A stretch of 64,000 nt of DNA from Planctomycetota bacterium (GTDB lineage Bacteria; Planctomycetota; Phycisphaerae; Sedimentisphaerales; Anaerobacaceae), in the NCBI GenBank assembly GCA_019456255.1, contig VRUG01000015.1, positions 33,053-97,052 of the forward strand, written 5' to 3'. Shown one piece after another: positions 1-8,187 of the stretch. Below the pieces are notes generated by a model. The model was not told the DNA's origin and did not search any database. It worked only from the letters and a program-made list of their open reading frames with translations. Made by a program: the position numbers and the translations under genes. Every line of letters begins with the position of its first letter. The stretch's first letter is position 1.

Positions 1-365
1 TTGACATCGTCTTCGGCTTCACCCTGCCAGAGGATAGCGGTTTTTTTTGCAGTTGGAGTTCCGAGGTGTCTATCGAGACAGTTGTATGAGACGTTCAATT
101 CGCCATCAGCAAACCATGTATGCTCGATTTTTTTTGCCTTCGTGTCCCAGTTGTATTCGAGAGATTTTGTAGGTTCCTTGAACCATGAAAGCGATTTTGC
201 CTGTTCAAGCCAGAAGGTGTCCGGGTCCTTTATGGATTGCTCCCACATTTTCTGATATTGCTCATCGCTTGAAATATGGGCATTTTTTTGCATTTCCGCT
301 GAGGGCGGGAAAGTCCTGTTTTCAGTCATAAGAGACTGCATGCTTTTTTTCACTTCATCTGCCAT
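1..365 (-). CDS. acsA: Acetyl-CoA synthetase, N-terminal part (runs off the window)
   Basis: The N-terminal ~121 residues of an AMP-forming acetate-CoA ligase, which activates acetate to acetyl-CoA in the cytoplasm. The reading starts MADEVKKSMQSL at an ATG preceded by GGAG. It contains the family's N-terminal pattern: YQKMWEQSIKDPDTFW, a WDTK-like stretch, then WFADGELNVSYNCLDRHL and KTAILWQGE. The rest of the gene, with the AMP-binding and catalytic domains, lies outside the window. It sits directly downstream of a porin gene on the same strand, so a shared role in uptake and use of small acids is possible but only inferred. The family call is confident despite truncation. Confidence 0.93.
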   Translation of the reverse strand, partial: MADEVKKSMQSLMTENRTFPPSAEMQKNAHISSDEQYQKMWEQSIKDPDTFWLEQAKSLSWFKEPTKSLEYNWDTKAKKIEHTWFADGELNVSYNCLDRHLGTPTAKKTAILWQGEAEDDV

Positions 366-477
366 AATGCTCTCCTTTTGTGTATTAGGTAAAATTGCTA
401 TATCTAATTTATTGCGACCATCTTTAGAAGCAAAAATTAAACGAGTATTCCGTAATTGTCAACTGCTAATTTCCAAG

Positions 478-1911
478 TTAAAATTTATAAATAAAGGAGG
501 TTTGCGCCCTGGTATTCGAGGCATCTCCAGTACCTTTGTATTCGGTACGCCATTGCGATATTTCAAAGCCGATCTCGGTGTTTTTGTTAACAGAATAGAT
601 CACATTTCCAAATACCGCCTGGTTAAGTGTTCTGCCTCCTGCATTGACATCGCTGTTATCGACCTGGTCGGTTCCTGCACCGACGTTAAATCGCCATTTG
701 TCCCATGGTCCGAGGCTTACGGCGATCCATCCTCCTTTACTGTCAATTTCTTCGAGATATGTTGTAACGCCTGCGGCAGTAGTGGACCTTACTCCCTGTC
801 CTATCCCGCCGAAGAAAGTATCGAGGTTGGCACCGGTAAAAAATTCACCTTTAACAGTGAGGTATTTATTGACCGGCTGAGTAAGGTCGACATTGAATGA
901 CCACGTTTCAAATTCTTCGCTTTTCGCGGTAGTGCCTGAAACAGCATCGTATTCTTCCTTGCCCCAATGTCCAGAGAAGCCAACAGTAGTGGGTTTATAT
1001 CCTAAAGCTGGGAAAGTAAAGCCTACGCGTCCCTGGAAGGTTGGGAAGCCTGAGTCTTCGCCGGATTTTTGCCCAGCTACGCTGCTAAGTTCATCATCTC
1101 CTATTGTTCTGGTAAGAGCGGCATCGAGTTTGACATCGAGATTATTTTTGCAGGTAAAGCTTTTTGTCAGTCTTAACTGCGGTCTTCGGTAGCCGATATT
1201 ACCGACATCCCACAAAACCGTGTAGTTGAGAGTGTATGGATTAAGCGGTGATATTACATCGGAGGTTTGTCCGGCAATGATGCTGAAACGTTCCTCGGGC
1301 CAATCAAGTTTTAGATATGCATGCCGCAATTGCAGTTTTGCTTTATTTTCAGCACCTCCGCCATAAAAATCTATTTCTATGCGTCCGCCTGTTTTGACTC
1401 GGTTTTCCTTTGGTCCTGTGATTTTCATACCGAGTCTGGTTTCATTAGCAGTGATATTGAATTCACTATCATTTGTTCTGACATTTTCCCTGTCTACCCA
1501 GATGACATAGTTGCCGGAGTTGGTTCGCGATGTATCATATGAGGCATCGGCTTTTATATAGCCGTAAATCTGTATATCGAGATTTGACCAGACGGGTTTC
1601 TTCTTGTCGGTCTTTTTTTCAATCATCTCGTAAATCTTTTGGAGGTCAGAATTGCTAAGTTGCGGCATATCTGATAATTGCGACTCAGGTTTTGTTTGGG
1701 GTTTTGGCTCAGGTTGGGATTGTGGCTGTTTTTGGGCGATGTCGGCTTGGCGGTAGACGATTTTTTTTAGGTCAGCAAGCTCTTTTTCCAAATTATCCAC
1801 CCTTTTTTTCAGTTTTGCATTTTCCTCGGCAAGATTGGCAGCATTATCAGCATTACAAAAACCGGCAAAGACCAGTAATAGCGTGATTATCAACAAATTA
1901 CAATGTTTCAT
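478..1911 (-). CDS. Outer-membrane porin with N-terminal coiled coil
   Basis: Probable trimeric beta-barrel porin of the outer membrane. The start MKHCNLLIITLLLVFAGFC was chosen because it opens directly into a signal peptide (cleavage near CNA-D); an ATG six codons upstream is also in frame. After the signal comes a short coiled coil (EENAKLKKRVDNLEKELADL), a Pro/Gln/Lys linker, then a region rich in alternating polar and aromatic strands. The chain ends AQTSFIYKF, with the terminal Phe typical of outer-membrane barrels. The length (477 aa) fits DcaP-like or related porins. A sigma-70 type promoter lies just upstream. The substrate is unknown; the acetyl-CoA synthetase gene downstream hints at organic acids, which is inference. 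Confidence 0.8.
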   Translation of the reverse strand: MKHCNLLIITLLLVFAGFCNADNAANLAEENAKLKKRVDNLEKELADLKKIVYRQADIAQKQPQSQPEPKPQTKPESQLSDMPQLSNSDLQKIYEMIEKKTDKKKPVWSNLDIQIYGYIKADASYDTSRTNSGNYVIWVDRENVRTNDSEFNITANETRLGMKITGPKENRVKTGGRIEIDFYGGGAENKAKLQLRHAYLKLDWPEERFSIIAGQTSDVISPLNPYTLNYTVLWDVGNIGYRRPQLRLTKSFTCKNNLDVKLDAALTRTIGDDELSSVAGQKSGEDSGFPTFQGRVGFTFPALGYKPTTVGFSGHWGKEEYDAVSGTTAKSEEFETWSFNVDLTQPVNKYLTVKGEFFTGANLDTFFGGIGQGVRSTTAAGVTTYLEEIDSKGGWIAVSLGPWDKWRFNVGAGTDQVDNSDVNAGGRTLNQAVFGNVIYSVNKNTEIGFEISQWRTEYKGTGDASNTRAQTSFIYKF

Positions 1912-2001
1912 GGGATTTCTTTCTAACATCTTATTAATACTAAAGTTAGGGTAGCACCATACACACAGGTTAGTAATGTATAGCGATATACAGAGATTCG
2001 C

Positions 2002-2030
2002 ATTGTACGTAGTTCTACTTATATCGTCAA
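2002..2030 (-). promoter_or_regulatory. Sigma-70-type promoter of the porin gene
   Basis: On the minus strand TTGACG (2030-2025) and TACAAT (2007-2002) are separated by exactly 17 bp. The element is about 90 bp upstream of the porin start and points toward it. A small palindrome (GTATA-gcga-TATAC) lies between it and the gene. Assignment is by consensus only. Confidence 0.6.
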
Positions 2031-2101
2031 ATAAATAGTTGGGCTAAAGTGAAAAATAGTGAAAGATTTGTAGAATTTGGCTGGTGAGGGGGGGGCTGCT
2101 A

Positions 2102-2902
2102 CTATTGATTTACGATATCAGGTAATTCAGGGTATAATAAAACAATTTCTCCGAAATAGTTTTTCACCATATAAAAGTCAATACTCTCCTTGTATTTGCA
2201 ATGAATGTGTGAAATTATCTCTCTATACCTCTCATAACTCATCAATCCAGATGAACCAAGCCTACGATTGTATAGTACCAGCATAGTATAATTACAGTCA
2301 TAATTTTTGAGGGCGTTTGTTAATTGACTCAGTACTCTCTGATTTTTGTCCTCTATTTTTGTTGCGATATTGTTTTGAAACATTGTACACCACCAAGATG
2401 ATATCATCGAATTGCCGGTCAACTTACCAATCTCAGGCTTTGGTTTGTTTTCTGTGCGAATTGTTTTTATTTCTATGGCAAATTTAAAACCTTTATGCTG
2501 AGCTAAAAAATCTGCATTTGGTAAGCGATGATTATTGTGTTTAATAAATCGAGGTAGTTTTTCAATTTGAGTAAATCCAAATTTGTCTAAATCTACAACC
2601 AATAAAGGTTCGGCCAAAATGTCATGTATTTTTTCAGGATCGATTGTCTTCAAGTCATTTTCAAAACCAAAGATACTGCAAAACTGTTGTTTACTTACCC
2701 CCAGAAGTTGTTGAGACTTCAGGAGACACTTCTCAAGTTGCTGGAGGTTGTTACTGTTTTGCTTCTGGAGGAAAAATATAAGATCATTTTCTTCTAAGTT
2801 AGCGGTCGCTTGTTTGCAAAGCCATTCGACGTAATTTTTTAGACATGTATAGGCTAAGGGGAATTTTTCTAGTTCTAAAATGAATTTATTTGCGTCTACC
2901 AT
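2102..2902 (-). CDS. Hypothetical protein with a PD-(D/E)XK nuclease-like motif
   Basis: A 266-residue protein I cannot place in a named family. The C-terminal half holds a stretch that fits the PD-(D/E)XK nuclease core: NADFLAQHKGFKFAIEIKT, with the Asp and the E-x-K of AIEIK at the right spacing, preceded by a basic helix (RFIKHNNHRL). The N-terminal half is helical and polar and could bind DNA or a partner. ATG at 2902 was chosen; a TTG three codons upstream is also open. It is AT-rich, stands alone, and lies beside two tRNA genes, a common position for transferred genes. A nuclease or restriction/defence role is inference; no partner methylase or toxin/antitoxin gene is visible. Confidence 0.6.
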   Translation of the reverse strand: MVDANKFILELEKFPLAYTCLKNYVEWLCKQATANLEENDLIFFLQKQNSNNLQQLEKCLLKSQQLLGVSKQQFCSIFGFENDLKTIDPEKIHDILAEPLLVVDLDKFGFTQIEKLPRFIKHNNHRLPNADFLAQHKGFKFAIEIKTIRTENKPKPEIGKLTGNSMISSWWCTMFQNNIATKIEDKNQRVLSQLTNALKNYDCNYTMLVLYNRRLGSSGLMSYERYREIISHIHCKYKESIDFYMVKNYFGEIVLLYPELPDIVNQ

Positions 2903-2949
2903 GCTTACCAAAACAAAGAATTACTTTCATTCATTTTCCAATTGCAAAC

Positions 2950-3023
2950 TACGCCCGGCAGGATTCGAACCTGCGACCTCCGGTTTAGGAAACCGGCGCT
3001 CTATCCTACTGAGCTACGAGCGC
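2950..3023 (-). tRNA. tRNA-Arg (anticodon CCT)
   Basis: A full cloverleaf can be folded on the minus strand. The acceptor is GCGCTCG paired (with two G-U pairs) to CGGGCGT, the anticodon stem CCGGT/ACCGG has loop TTCCTAA, and the T arm is GCAGG-TTCGAAT-CCTGC. No CCA is encoded. It follows tRNA-Gly on the same strand and probably shares its promoter. Confidence 0.95.
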
Positions 3024-3027
3024 GTAA

Positions 3028-3090
3028 CTAAAAGCGGGCGAAAAGCTTCACATTGCTATGTGTTCTCATCGCATCGCTAAAAGCGGGCGA
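3028..3090. repeat. 14-bp direct repeat copying the 3' end of tRNA-Gly
   Basis: The sequence CTAAAAGCGGGCGA occurs at 3028-3041 and again at 3077-3090. The second copy covers the 3' terminal bases of the tRNA-Gly gene on the minus strand. The first sits in the spacer before tRNA-Arg. It may be a relic of tRNA duplication or of strand slippage. Confidence 0.6.
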
Positions 3091-3153
3091 TGGGATTCGA
3101 ACCCACGACATTCAGCTTGGGAAGCTGACATTCTACCACTGAATTACGCCCGC
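3082..3153 (-). tRNA. tRNA-Gly (anticodon CCC)
   Basis: A cloverleaf folds on the minus strand. The acceptor GCGGGCG/CGCCCGC is perfectly paired, the anticodon stem TCAGC/GCTGA has loop TTCCCAA, and the T arm contains GTGGG-TTCGAAT-CCCAT. No CCA is encoded. It is first in a two-tRNA unit with tRNA-Arg(CCT). Confidence 0.95.
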
Positions 3154-3166
3154 AAAATCTAATAAA

Positions 3167-3195
3167 GTTATATGATTAATGTGTATTATTGTCAA
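3167..3195 (-). promoter_or_regulatory. Promoter of the tRNA-Gly/tRNA-Arg unit
   Basis: On the minus strand TTGACA (3195-3190) and TATAAC (3172-3167) are separated by 17 bp, ending 13 bp before the tRNA-Gly 5' end. Both the match to consensus and the distance are what is expected for a stable-RNA promoter. Confidence 0.75.
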
Positions 3196-3770
3196 GGGTG
3201 TGTTGGGTTGGATTGAACTGATATATAATGCAAAAAATCATGTTTTTTTTCAGAACTTTTTAAAGTTTTAATTTTATGATGTCGATAATAACTGTGAAGA
3301 GTGAACTATTGGGGGTTAGCAAAAGCTAATCAAAGTCGTGATTCTTAATACAAGGCGTAGCAGGGCGTATCTACCTTAAAATTGAAGCTTGAAATCCAGT
3401 ATCATTCGGCAGAGACGGTTCTTTCACGAGGTTCCGCCGCTCTCTGTTTCATCCTCGGTGATGCTGGTATGGGGGGGCCGACAGCCATATCGGCCCTCTA
3501 TCTTTATATCCTTATCTATAGCAATTTAATTTTTCGTGTTCGCTTTATGTCTATTGCGGCTTCGGCTGGCGGCATCAGATTTACTCGCAATATTTCAATA
3601 TTGCTGTGCAATCTTCTTTGCCAACCTCGTCCTCATGGCGGCCTAAATGCGAACAGAAAATATTAAAGTGCTCTAATATCACATTTTGGTTGAAATTCGG
3701 GGTGATATTTTATATGCTTGTTTCGTTACAAAATCTAATGCAGGTATGGACAGCAGGAGGAAATGCAGGG
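3196..3770. other. Intergenic region, 575 bp, no gene recognised
   Basis: No convincing coding frame or structured RNA was found. The only notable element is an inverted repeat GGGCCGA ... TCGGCCC (3475-3481 and 3490-3496) with an 8-nt loop and no T-run. The last part is AT-rich leader for the RNase HII-like gene, ending in AGGAGG at 3755-3760. I compared it by eye with tmRNA, RNase P and 6S signatures and saw none. Confidence 0.5.
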
Positions 3771-4730
3771 ATGGCAATTTTAGTTGGAATTGATGAGGCT
3801 GGTTTTGGTCCAATCCTTGGGCCTTTGACAGTATCTTCGGCTGTGTTTTCGCTTGACCATGAGCTGCTGGATTCGGATTTGTGGCATGTGCTTGGCAAGA
3901 GTGTCGCAAACAAGCGCAAACATCTGGCGGGGCGGTTACTAATTTGCGACAGTAAAAAGGCCTACAGCAAATCTTTAGGTATCAAACATCTGGAGCGAAC
4001 CGTTTTGGCGTCTCTGCATTATCTTGGTCAAAATCCCGGGACGTTAGATGAGCTATTACAAACGCTTTGTCCGAATTGTCATAAGCGATTGAACGGTTAT
4101 CCTTGGTATCAGAAAATTGAAGAGCATCGTATTAGTAGTGACCTGACCGATGTTGAAATAGCTGCATCGGTTTTTGCCGATGATATGGCATCGAAGAATA
4201 TGCGATTAGTCGGGCTTGAAAGTTGTTGTCTGGATGTGGAGCATTACAACAAGATGGTTGGCAGTGTTAAGAACAAGGCCACGGTTCTTTTCAGTACGAC
4301 ATCGGCACTTATTCAGCAGGCCTACAAGAAATATGGCGATGATGAAGTTCAGATAATTGTGGACCGGCAGGGCGGCAGGGTGCATTATGGCAGAAATCTT
4401 CTTCGGATGTTCCCTGAGATGGAGTTGACAATCCTAAAGGAAACTCCGGCCAATAGCAGCTATGAGTTGAAATCGGGTAAACGCAAAATGCGCATTCATT
4501 TTGTTGTCAAAGCTGACGGGCGTTTTCTTCCTGCGGCACTTGCGTCGATGGTAAGTAAATACCTACGCGAGCTGTTAGTGCATAATATAAACCGCTATTT
4601 CATCAATCTTCATAGTGAGTTAAAACCAACCGCTGGCTATTGGAAAGACGGTTCTCGTTTTATTAAGGATATCAAGAGCAACATCAAGCCTTTGAATATC
4701 GATATGAATCAGTTAGTCCGCTGCCGGTAA
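3771..4730 (+). CDS. Ribonuclease HII-like protein (long form)
   Basis: Predicted RNase H of the HII type, which cuts RNA in RNA-DNA hybrids. The N-terminus MAILVGIDEAGFGPILGPL carries the family signature with the first catalytic Asp-Glu (D8, E9). CDSKKAYSK matches the DSK motif, IIVDRQGG supplies a later Asp, and VKADGRFLPAALASMVSKY matches the conserved A-D-x-x-x...AAAS-x-x-A-K segment. At 319 aa it is about 100 residues longer than usual RNase HII, with an insertion between residues 70 and 130 that includes a CPNCHKR element. The start at 3771 is set by AGGAGG ten bases upstream; the open frame continues further 5' without support. It converges with rbsC, with 5 bp between stops. Confidence 0.8.
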   Translation: MAILVGIDEAGFGPILGPLTVSSAVFSLDHELLDSDLWHVLGKSVANKRKHLAGRLLICDSKKAYSKSLGIKHLERTVLASLHYLGQNPGTLDELLQTLCPNCHKRLNGYPWYQKIEEHRISSDLTDVEIAASVFADDMASKNMRLVGLESCCLDVEHYNKMVGSVKNKATVLFSTTSALIQQAYKKYGDDEVQIIVDRQGGRVHYGRNLLRMFPEMELTILKETPANSSYELKSGKRKMRIHFVVKADGRFLPAALASMVSKYLRELLVHNINRYFINLHSELKPTAGYWKDGSRFIKDIKSNIKPLNIDMNQLVRCR

Positions 4731-4735
4731 GTTTG

Positions 4736-5698
4736 TCACTTGGCGGCACTTAATCTGTTTCGATAGTAATCGAGTATTACTGCTGCTACAATGGCGGCTC
4801 CTGTGATAATTCGTTTGATGTATTCTTCGGCTCCTATCTGGTCAAGTCCGGTGCTTAGTACCGCGATGATGAGTACGCCGAAAAAAGAACCGATGACTGA
4901 ACCTCTTCCGCCCATAAGGGAAGTTCCGCCTATGACTACGGCGGCGATGGCTTGTAGTTCCCAGCCGACACCGACGTTTGGATTTGCGGAACTGATTCTG
5001 GCGGTCTGTATGACGGCTGCTACGCCTGCTAAGAAACCGCAAAGTGCAAAAACAGTGACTTTTATGGGCCTCATGTCTATCCCGGATAGCCTGACGGCTT
5101 CTTCATTGGTTCCTATCGCGACCATGTAGCGACCGAAAACACTTCGCGATAATACGAGTTGGCCCAGAGCGACTATCAATATCGCGATGACAAAAGGCAT
5201 AGGCACTCCTGCGATGGTGGTCTCTGTTATAAAGTCAAGGGAGGTAGCTGTATCGACGGTTCTGTATCCGGTCACGAAAAAGGTCGCACCTCTGGCTATT
5301 TCGAGCATTCCTAATGTCACGATGAAGGCCGGGAGCTTCCATGTGATAGTGACCAATCCGTTCACCGCTCCGCAAAGCAAACCGGTGAGCATGCAAATGC
5401 CAATAGCTAATGGCAAAGGCACGCCCCATGTTATGAGAGACTTGCCCAACATTGCTCCGCACAGCGCCATCACCGAACCGACGGAGAGGTCTATGCCGCC
5501 GATTATCAAAACCAGCGTCATTCCCACGGCTAATATTGTTATGTCTGGGACCTGGCTGGCGATCATCTTGAATGTTGGTAGAGAAAAAAAGTTTCTCGCT
5601 GAATATCCGAATATCGCCAGCAGGATTGCCAGCACTATGGCCATCCCTAAATAATCCGTCACCCATCTTGGTAAAGACACACCTTTTTTCATTATCAT
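4736..5698 (-). CDS. rbsC: Ribose-type sugar ABC transporter, permease
   Basis: Inner-membrane permease of a ribose/xylose/galactoside-type ABC importer (320 aa, many hydrophobic segments). Family signatures are visible: the early VGMTLVLIIGGIDLSVGSV, the mid GLVTITWKLPAFIVTLGML, and VVIGGTSLMGGRGSVIGS near the C-terminus. It is the last gene of the scavenging operon. Its ATG overlaps the rbsA stop as ATGA, indicating translational coupling. The substrate is called ribose because ribokinase and a nucleoside hydrolase precede it in the same unit; that is inference from context. Confidence 0.92.
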   Translation of the reverse strand: MIMKKGVSLPRWVTDYLGMAIVLAILLAIFGYSARNFFSLPTFKMIASQVPDITILAVGMTLVLIIGGIDLSVGSVMALCGAMLGKSLITWGVPLPLAIGICMLTGLLCGAVNGLVTITWKLPAFIVTLGMLEIARGATFFVTGYRTVDTATSLDFITETTIAGVPMPFVIAILIVALGQLVLSRSVFGRYMVAIGTNEEAVRLSGIDMRPIKVTVFALCGFLAGVAAVIQTARISSANPNVGVGWELQAIAAVVIGGTSLMGGRGSVIGSFFGVLIIAVLSTGLDQIGAEEYIKRIITGAAIVAAVILDYYRNRLSAAK

Positions 5699-7227
5699 GG
5701 TCTCTCTTTCTTTTGGTTTACGTACTCACTGAATGCGGCGGCGGTGATTTTCTCTTCGCTGAAGTTATCGCTTGAAAATTCGGCGGCGATTTTTCCATCG
5801 CTCATCACCGCTATGCGGTCGCTTATTGCCATGAGCTCTTTCAAGTCGGAACTAACAACGATTATCGCCTTACCCTGGTTCGCTAATTCGTCGAGCATCT
5901 GGTATATCTCGAACTTTGCACCGACATCTATTCCTCTTGTAGGCTCATCGAAAATAATTATTTCGCAATCTCTGTAAAGCCATTTTGCTATAACAACTTT
6001 TTGCTGATTTCCTCCGCTCAAATTTTCTACCGGCTGATGTGGTGAAGCGATTCGCACCGATAGCTTTTCGACATAGTCGGCTGTTATTGCCTTCTCCTTT
6101 GATTGGTTGATCCATCCGAATCTGGACAACCGCGGCAAGTTCGTAATCGAAATGTTTTTGGTTACTGATAGCGGCAGCAGCAGTCCCTGCTCTTTTCTGT
6201 CCTCGGTTACCAGGGCGATTCGGTTTTTCACAGCTTGTCGCGGATTGTTAATCTTAGCAGGAACCTTTGAGCCATACAGGTATATATCCCCGGTATCGGC
6301 TTTGTCGGCGCCGAATATGAGCCTCATAGTTTCTGTCCGACCAGAGCCAATCAGTCCGGCGAGGCCTAATATCTCACCGCGGCGAAGCTCAAAACTAACA
6401 TTGCGAACCTTTTTGCCTCTGGTTAATTTTTCTACCCGCAGGACGACCTCGCCAAGCTTTGCGTTGTGCCGCAGTTTGTTATGTTCAAGCTCACGTCCGA
6501 CCATTTTGTTGACAATCTTTTCGGCGGTCAACTCGGAAGTTGGATTCGTCGAAACCACCTTTCCGTCACGCAATATGGTGACACTGTCGGTGATTCGCAT
6601 TATCTCGTCTATATGATGCGATATGTATATGATACTGACTTGTTCGTTCTTTAGTTTCTGTATCTGTGCGAAGAGCAGTTCGGTCTCGGTGTCGGTGAGT
6701 GATGCGGTCGGTTCATCAAGTATTAAGATGTCGCACTTCTGTGATAGGCCCGCGGCTATCTCGACCATTTGCTGTTGGCCGATGCCTAACCGGCTTACCT
6801 GTGCAGTGACATCCATCTCAGCCAGTCCCACGTTTTTTGTTATGTCACCGGCATCGGCGTTTAGCTTTTTGTAATCGATGAAGCCTAACCTTGAGGGGAG
6901 TTTTTCGATAAAAATATTTTCCGCGACGCTCAAATTGCTGACAAGGTTCAATTCCTGCATTACTATCCGGACACCGTTTCGCTCGGCGTTTTTTCGTCCT
7001 AAAGGCTTGTAGCTTGCCTGTCCGATGAGCATTTGTCCGGAATCGAGTTGGTGCAAACCAGCTATAATCTTTGCCAGTGTGCTTTTTCCTGCACCGTTTT
7101 CACCGACGAGGGCATGAACCTCGCCGACTTTCAGGTCGAGGTTTATATCTGATAATGCCTTTACGCCTGGAAATGATTTGCAGATGGCGCGTGCAGTAAA
7201 GGCTATGTTATCCGGTGAGTCTGTCAT
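5695..7227 (-). CDS. rbsA: Ribose-type sugar ABC transporter, double ATPase
   Basis: Cytoplasmic ATPase subunit with two tandem ABC domains (510 aa, normal for RbsA/MglA/XylG). The first domain has Walker A GENGAGKST, the signature LGIGQQQMVEIAAGLS and Walker B DILILDEPTAS. The second has the degenerate P-loop GLIGSGRTETMR usual for this family, signature LSGGNQQKVVIAKWL and EIIIFDEPTRGIDVG. The start overlaps the rbsB stop (ATGA) and the stop overlaps the rbsC start, so the three transporter genes are translationally coupled. Confidence 0.95.
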   Translation of the reverse strand: MTDSPDNIAFTARAICKSFPGVKALSDINLDLKVGEVHALVGENGAGKSTLAKIIAGLHQLDSGQMLIGQASYKPLGRKNAERNGVRIVMQELNLVSNLSVAENIFIEKLPSRLGFIDYKKLNADAGDITKNVGLAEMDVTAQVSRLGIGQQQMVEIAAGLSQKCDILILDEPTASLTDTETELLFAQIQKLKNEQVSIIYISHHIDEIMRITDSVTILRDGKVVSTNPTSELTAEKIVNKMVGRELEHNKLRHNAKLGEVVLRVEKLTRGKKVRNVSFELRRGEILGLAGLIGSGRTETMRLIFGADKADTGDIYLYGSKVPAKINNPRQAVKNRIALVTEDRKEQGLLLPLSVTKNISITNLPRLSRFGWINQSKEKAITADYVEKLSVRIASPHQPVENLSGGNQQKVVIAKWLYRDCEIIIFDEPTRGIDVGAKFEIYQMLDELANQGKAIIVVSSDLKELMAISDRIAVMSDGKIAAEFSSDNFSEEKITAAAFSEYVNQKKERP

Positions 7228-8174
7228 TTAAGTTTTTCGGCAGTGATGAGGTCAACAGCCGTCTCTCTGTCCTTGGGGGTTCCGCCTTTGCTTAGCATCT
7301 CCAGAGCATACTCTATCCCGAAGACTGCCAGTTTGTCTGCGTGCTGGTCCACTGTGCATAGAATCCTGCCCTCTTTTAGCGCTCTTTGCACCGCTGCAAT
7401 ATTGTCGAATCCCACGGTTAATATGTCACCTGTCTTGCCGGCGGCCTTGACCGCTGCCAGTGCCCCGATTACCATGCTGTCATTTGCGCAGAGTATCGCT
7501 TTTAGTTGAGGCTCGGCGACTATCATCGCCGAAGCAACTTTGTTTGCTCTGTCCGTTTCCCAGTATGCGGTTTGGCTGCTGACGATATTCATTCCCGCTC
7601 GTTTCATAGCGTCCTCGAATCCCAACTTTCTCTGTATTGCGTTGAAGGCGTTTGGCGCGCCCTCTATGATTGCCACCTTATCGCCTTTAGTGAGTTTCTT
7701 CGCTAAGTAATCACCTGCCAAAGTTGCTCCTTTGCGATTATCAGGCCCGACGAATGGTATCTTGACATCTCTACTGGCGAGTATCTCGTCATCGAACTTG
7801 TTATCGATATTGACAACGGTAATCCCTGCCTGGATGGCCTTTTTGCAAACCGGTATCAGTGCTATCGAATCAGCAGGCGCTATCACTATCGCGTTTACCT
7901 GCTGGGCAATCATCGACTCGACTAACTTTATCTGCTGGGCGACATCCAATTCGTCCCTGATTCCAACTGTCACCAGTTCGTATTCGGCGCTATTGGCTTT
8001 ATGATGTCCCTTGGCTCCATCTTCCATTGTCTTGAAGAACTCGTTTGCCAGTGACTTCATCACCAGTGCTACCCGCGGTTTGCCCGAATCGACAACCCGC
8101 TTGCATCCAATCAAACCTGTCGCACAAGCTGACAGGCACAAAGCTAATATGATTGCTGTTATTTTTTTGTTCAT
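7224..8174 (-). CDS. rbsB: Periplasmic sugar-binding lipoprotein
   Basis: Substrate-binding protein of the ABC importer, of the periplasmic-binding/LacI-like fold. MNKKITAIILALCLSAC is a lipoprotein signal with lipobox LSAC, so it is probably membrane-anchored. The mature part has the family layout: RVALVMKSLANEFFKTMEDG, VNAIVIAPADSIAL, then ILCANDSMVIGALAAVKAAG and the late TVDQHADKLAVFGIEYAL. The start at 8174 was chosen over an upstream in-frame ATG because AAGGAG precedes it at ideal distance. About 316 aa. It lies between ribokinase and the ATPase gene. Confidence 0.93.
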   Translation of the reverse strand: MNKKITAIILALCLSACATGLIGCKRVVDSGKPRVALVMKSLANEFFKTMEDGAKGHHKANSAEYELVTVGIRDELDVAQQIKLVESMIAQQVNAIVIAPADSIALIPVCKKAIQAGITVVNIDNKFDDEILASRDVKIPFVGPDNRKGATLAGDYLAKKLTKGDKVAIIEGAPNAFNAIQRKLGFEDAMKRAGMNIVSSQTAYWETDRANKVASAMIVAEPQLKAILCANDSMVIGALAAVKAAGKTGDILTVGFDNIAAVQRALKEGRILCTVDQHADKLAVFGIEYALEMLSKGGTPKDRETAVDLITAEKLK

Positions 8175-8187
8175 TTTAATCTCCTTG

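Noticed and set aside
3382..3666. 94-codon ORF upstream of the RNase HII-like gene
   Set aside because: No ribosome site, no homology recognised, and overlapped by the leader of the real gene.
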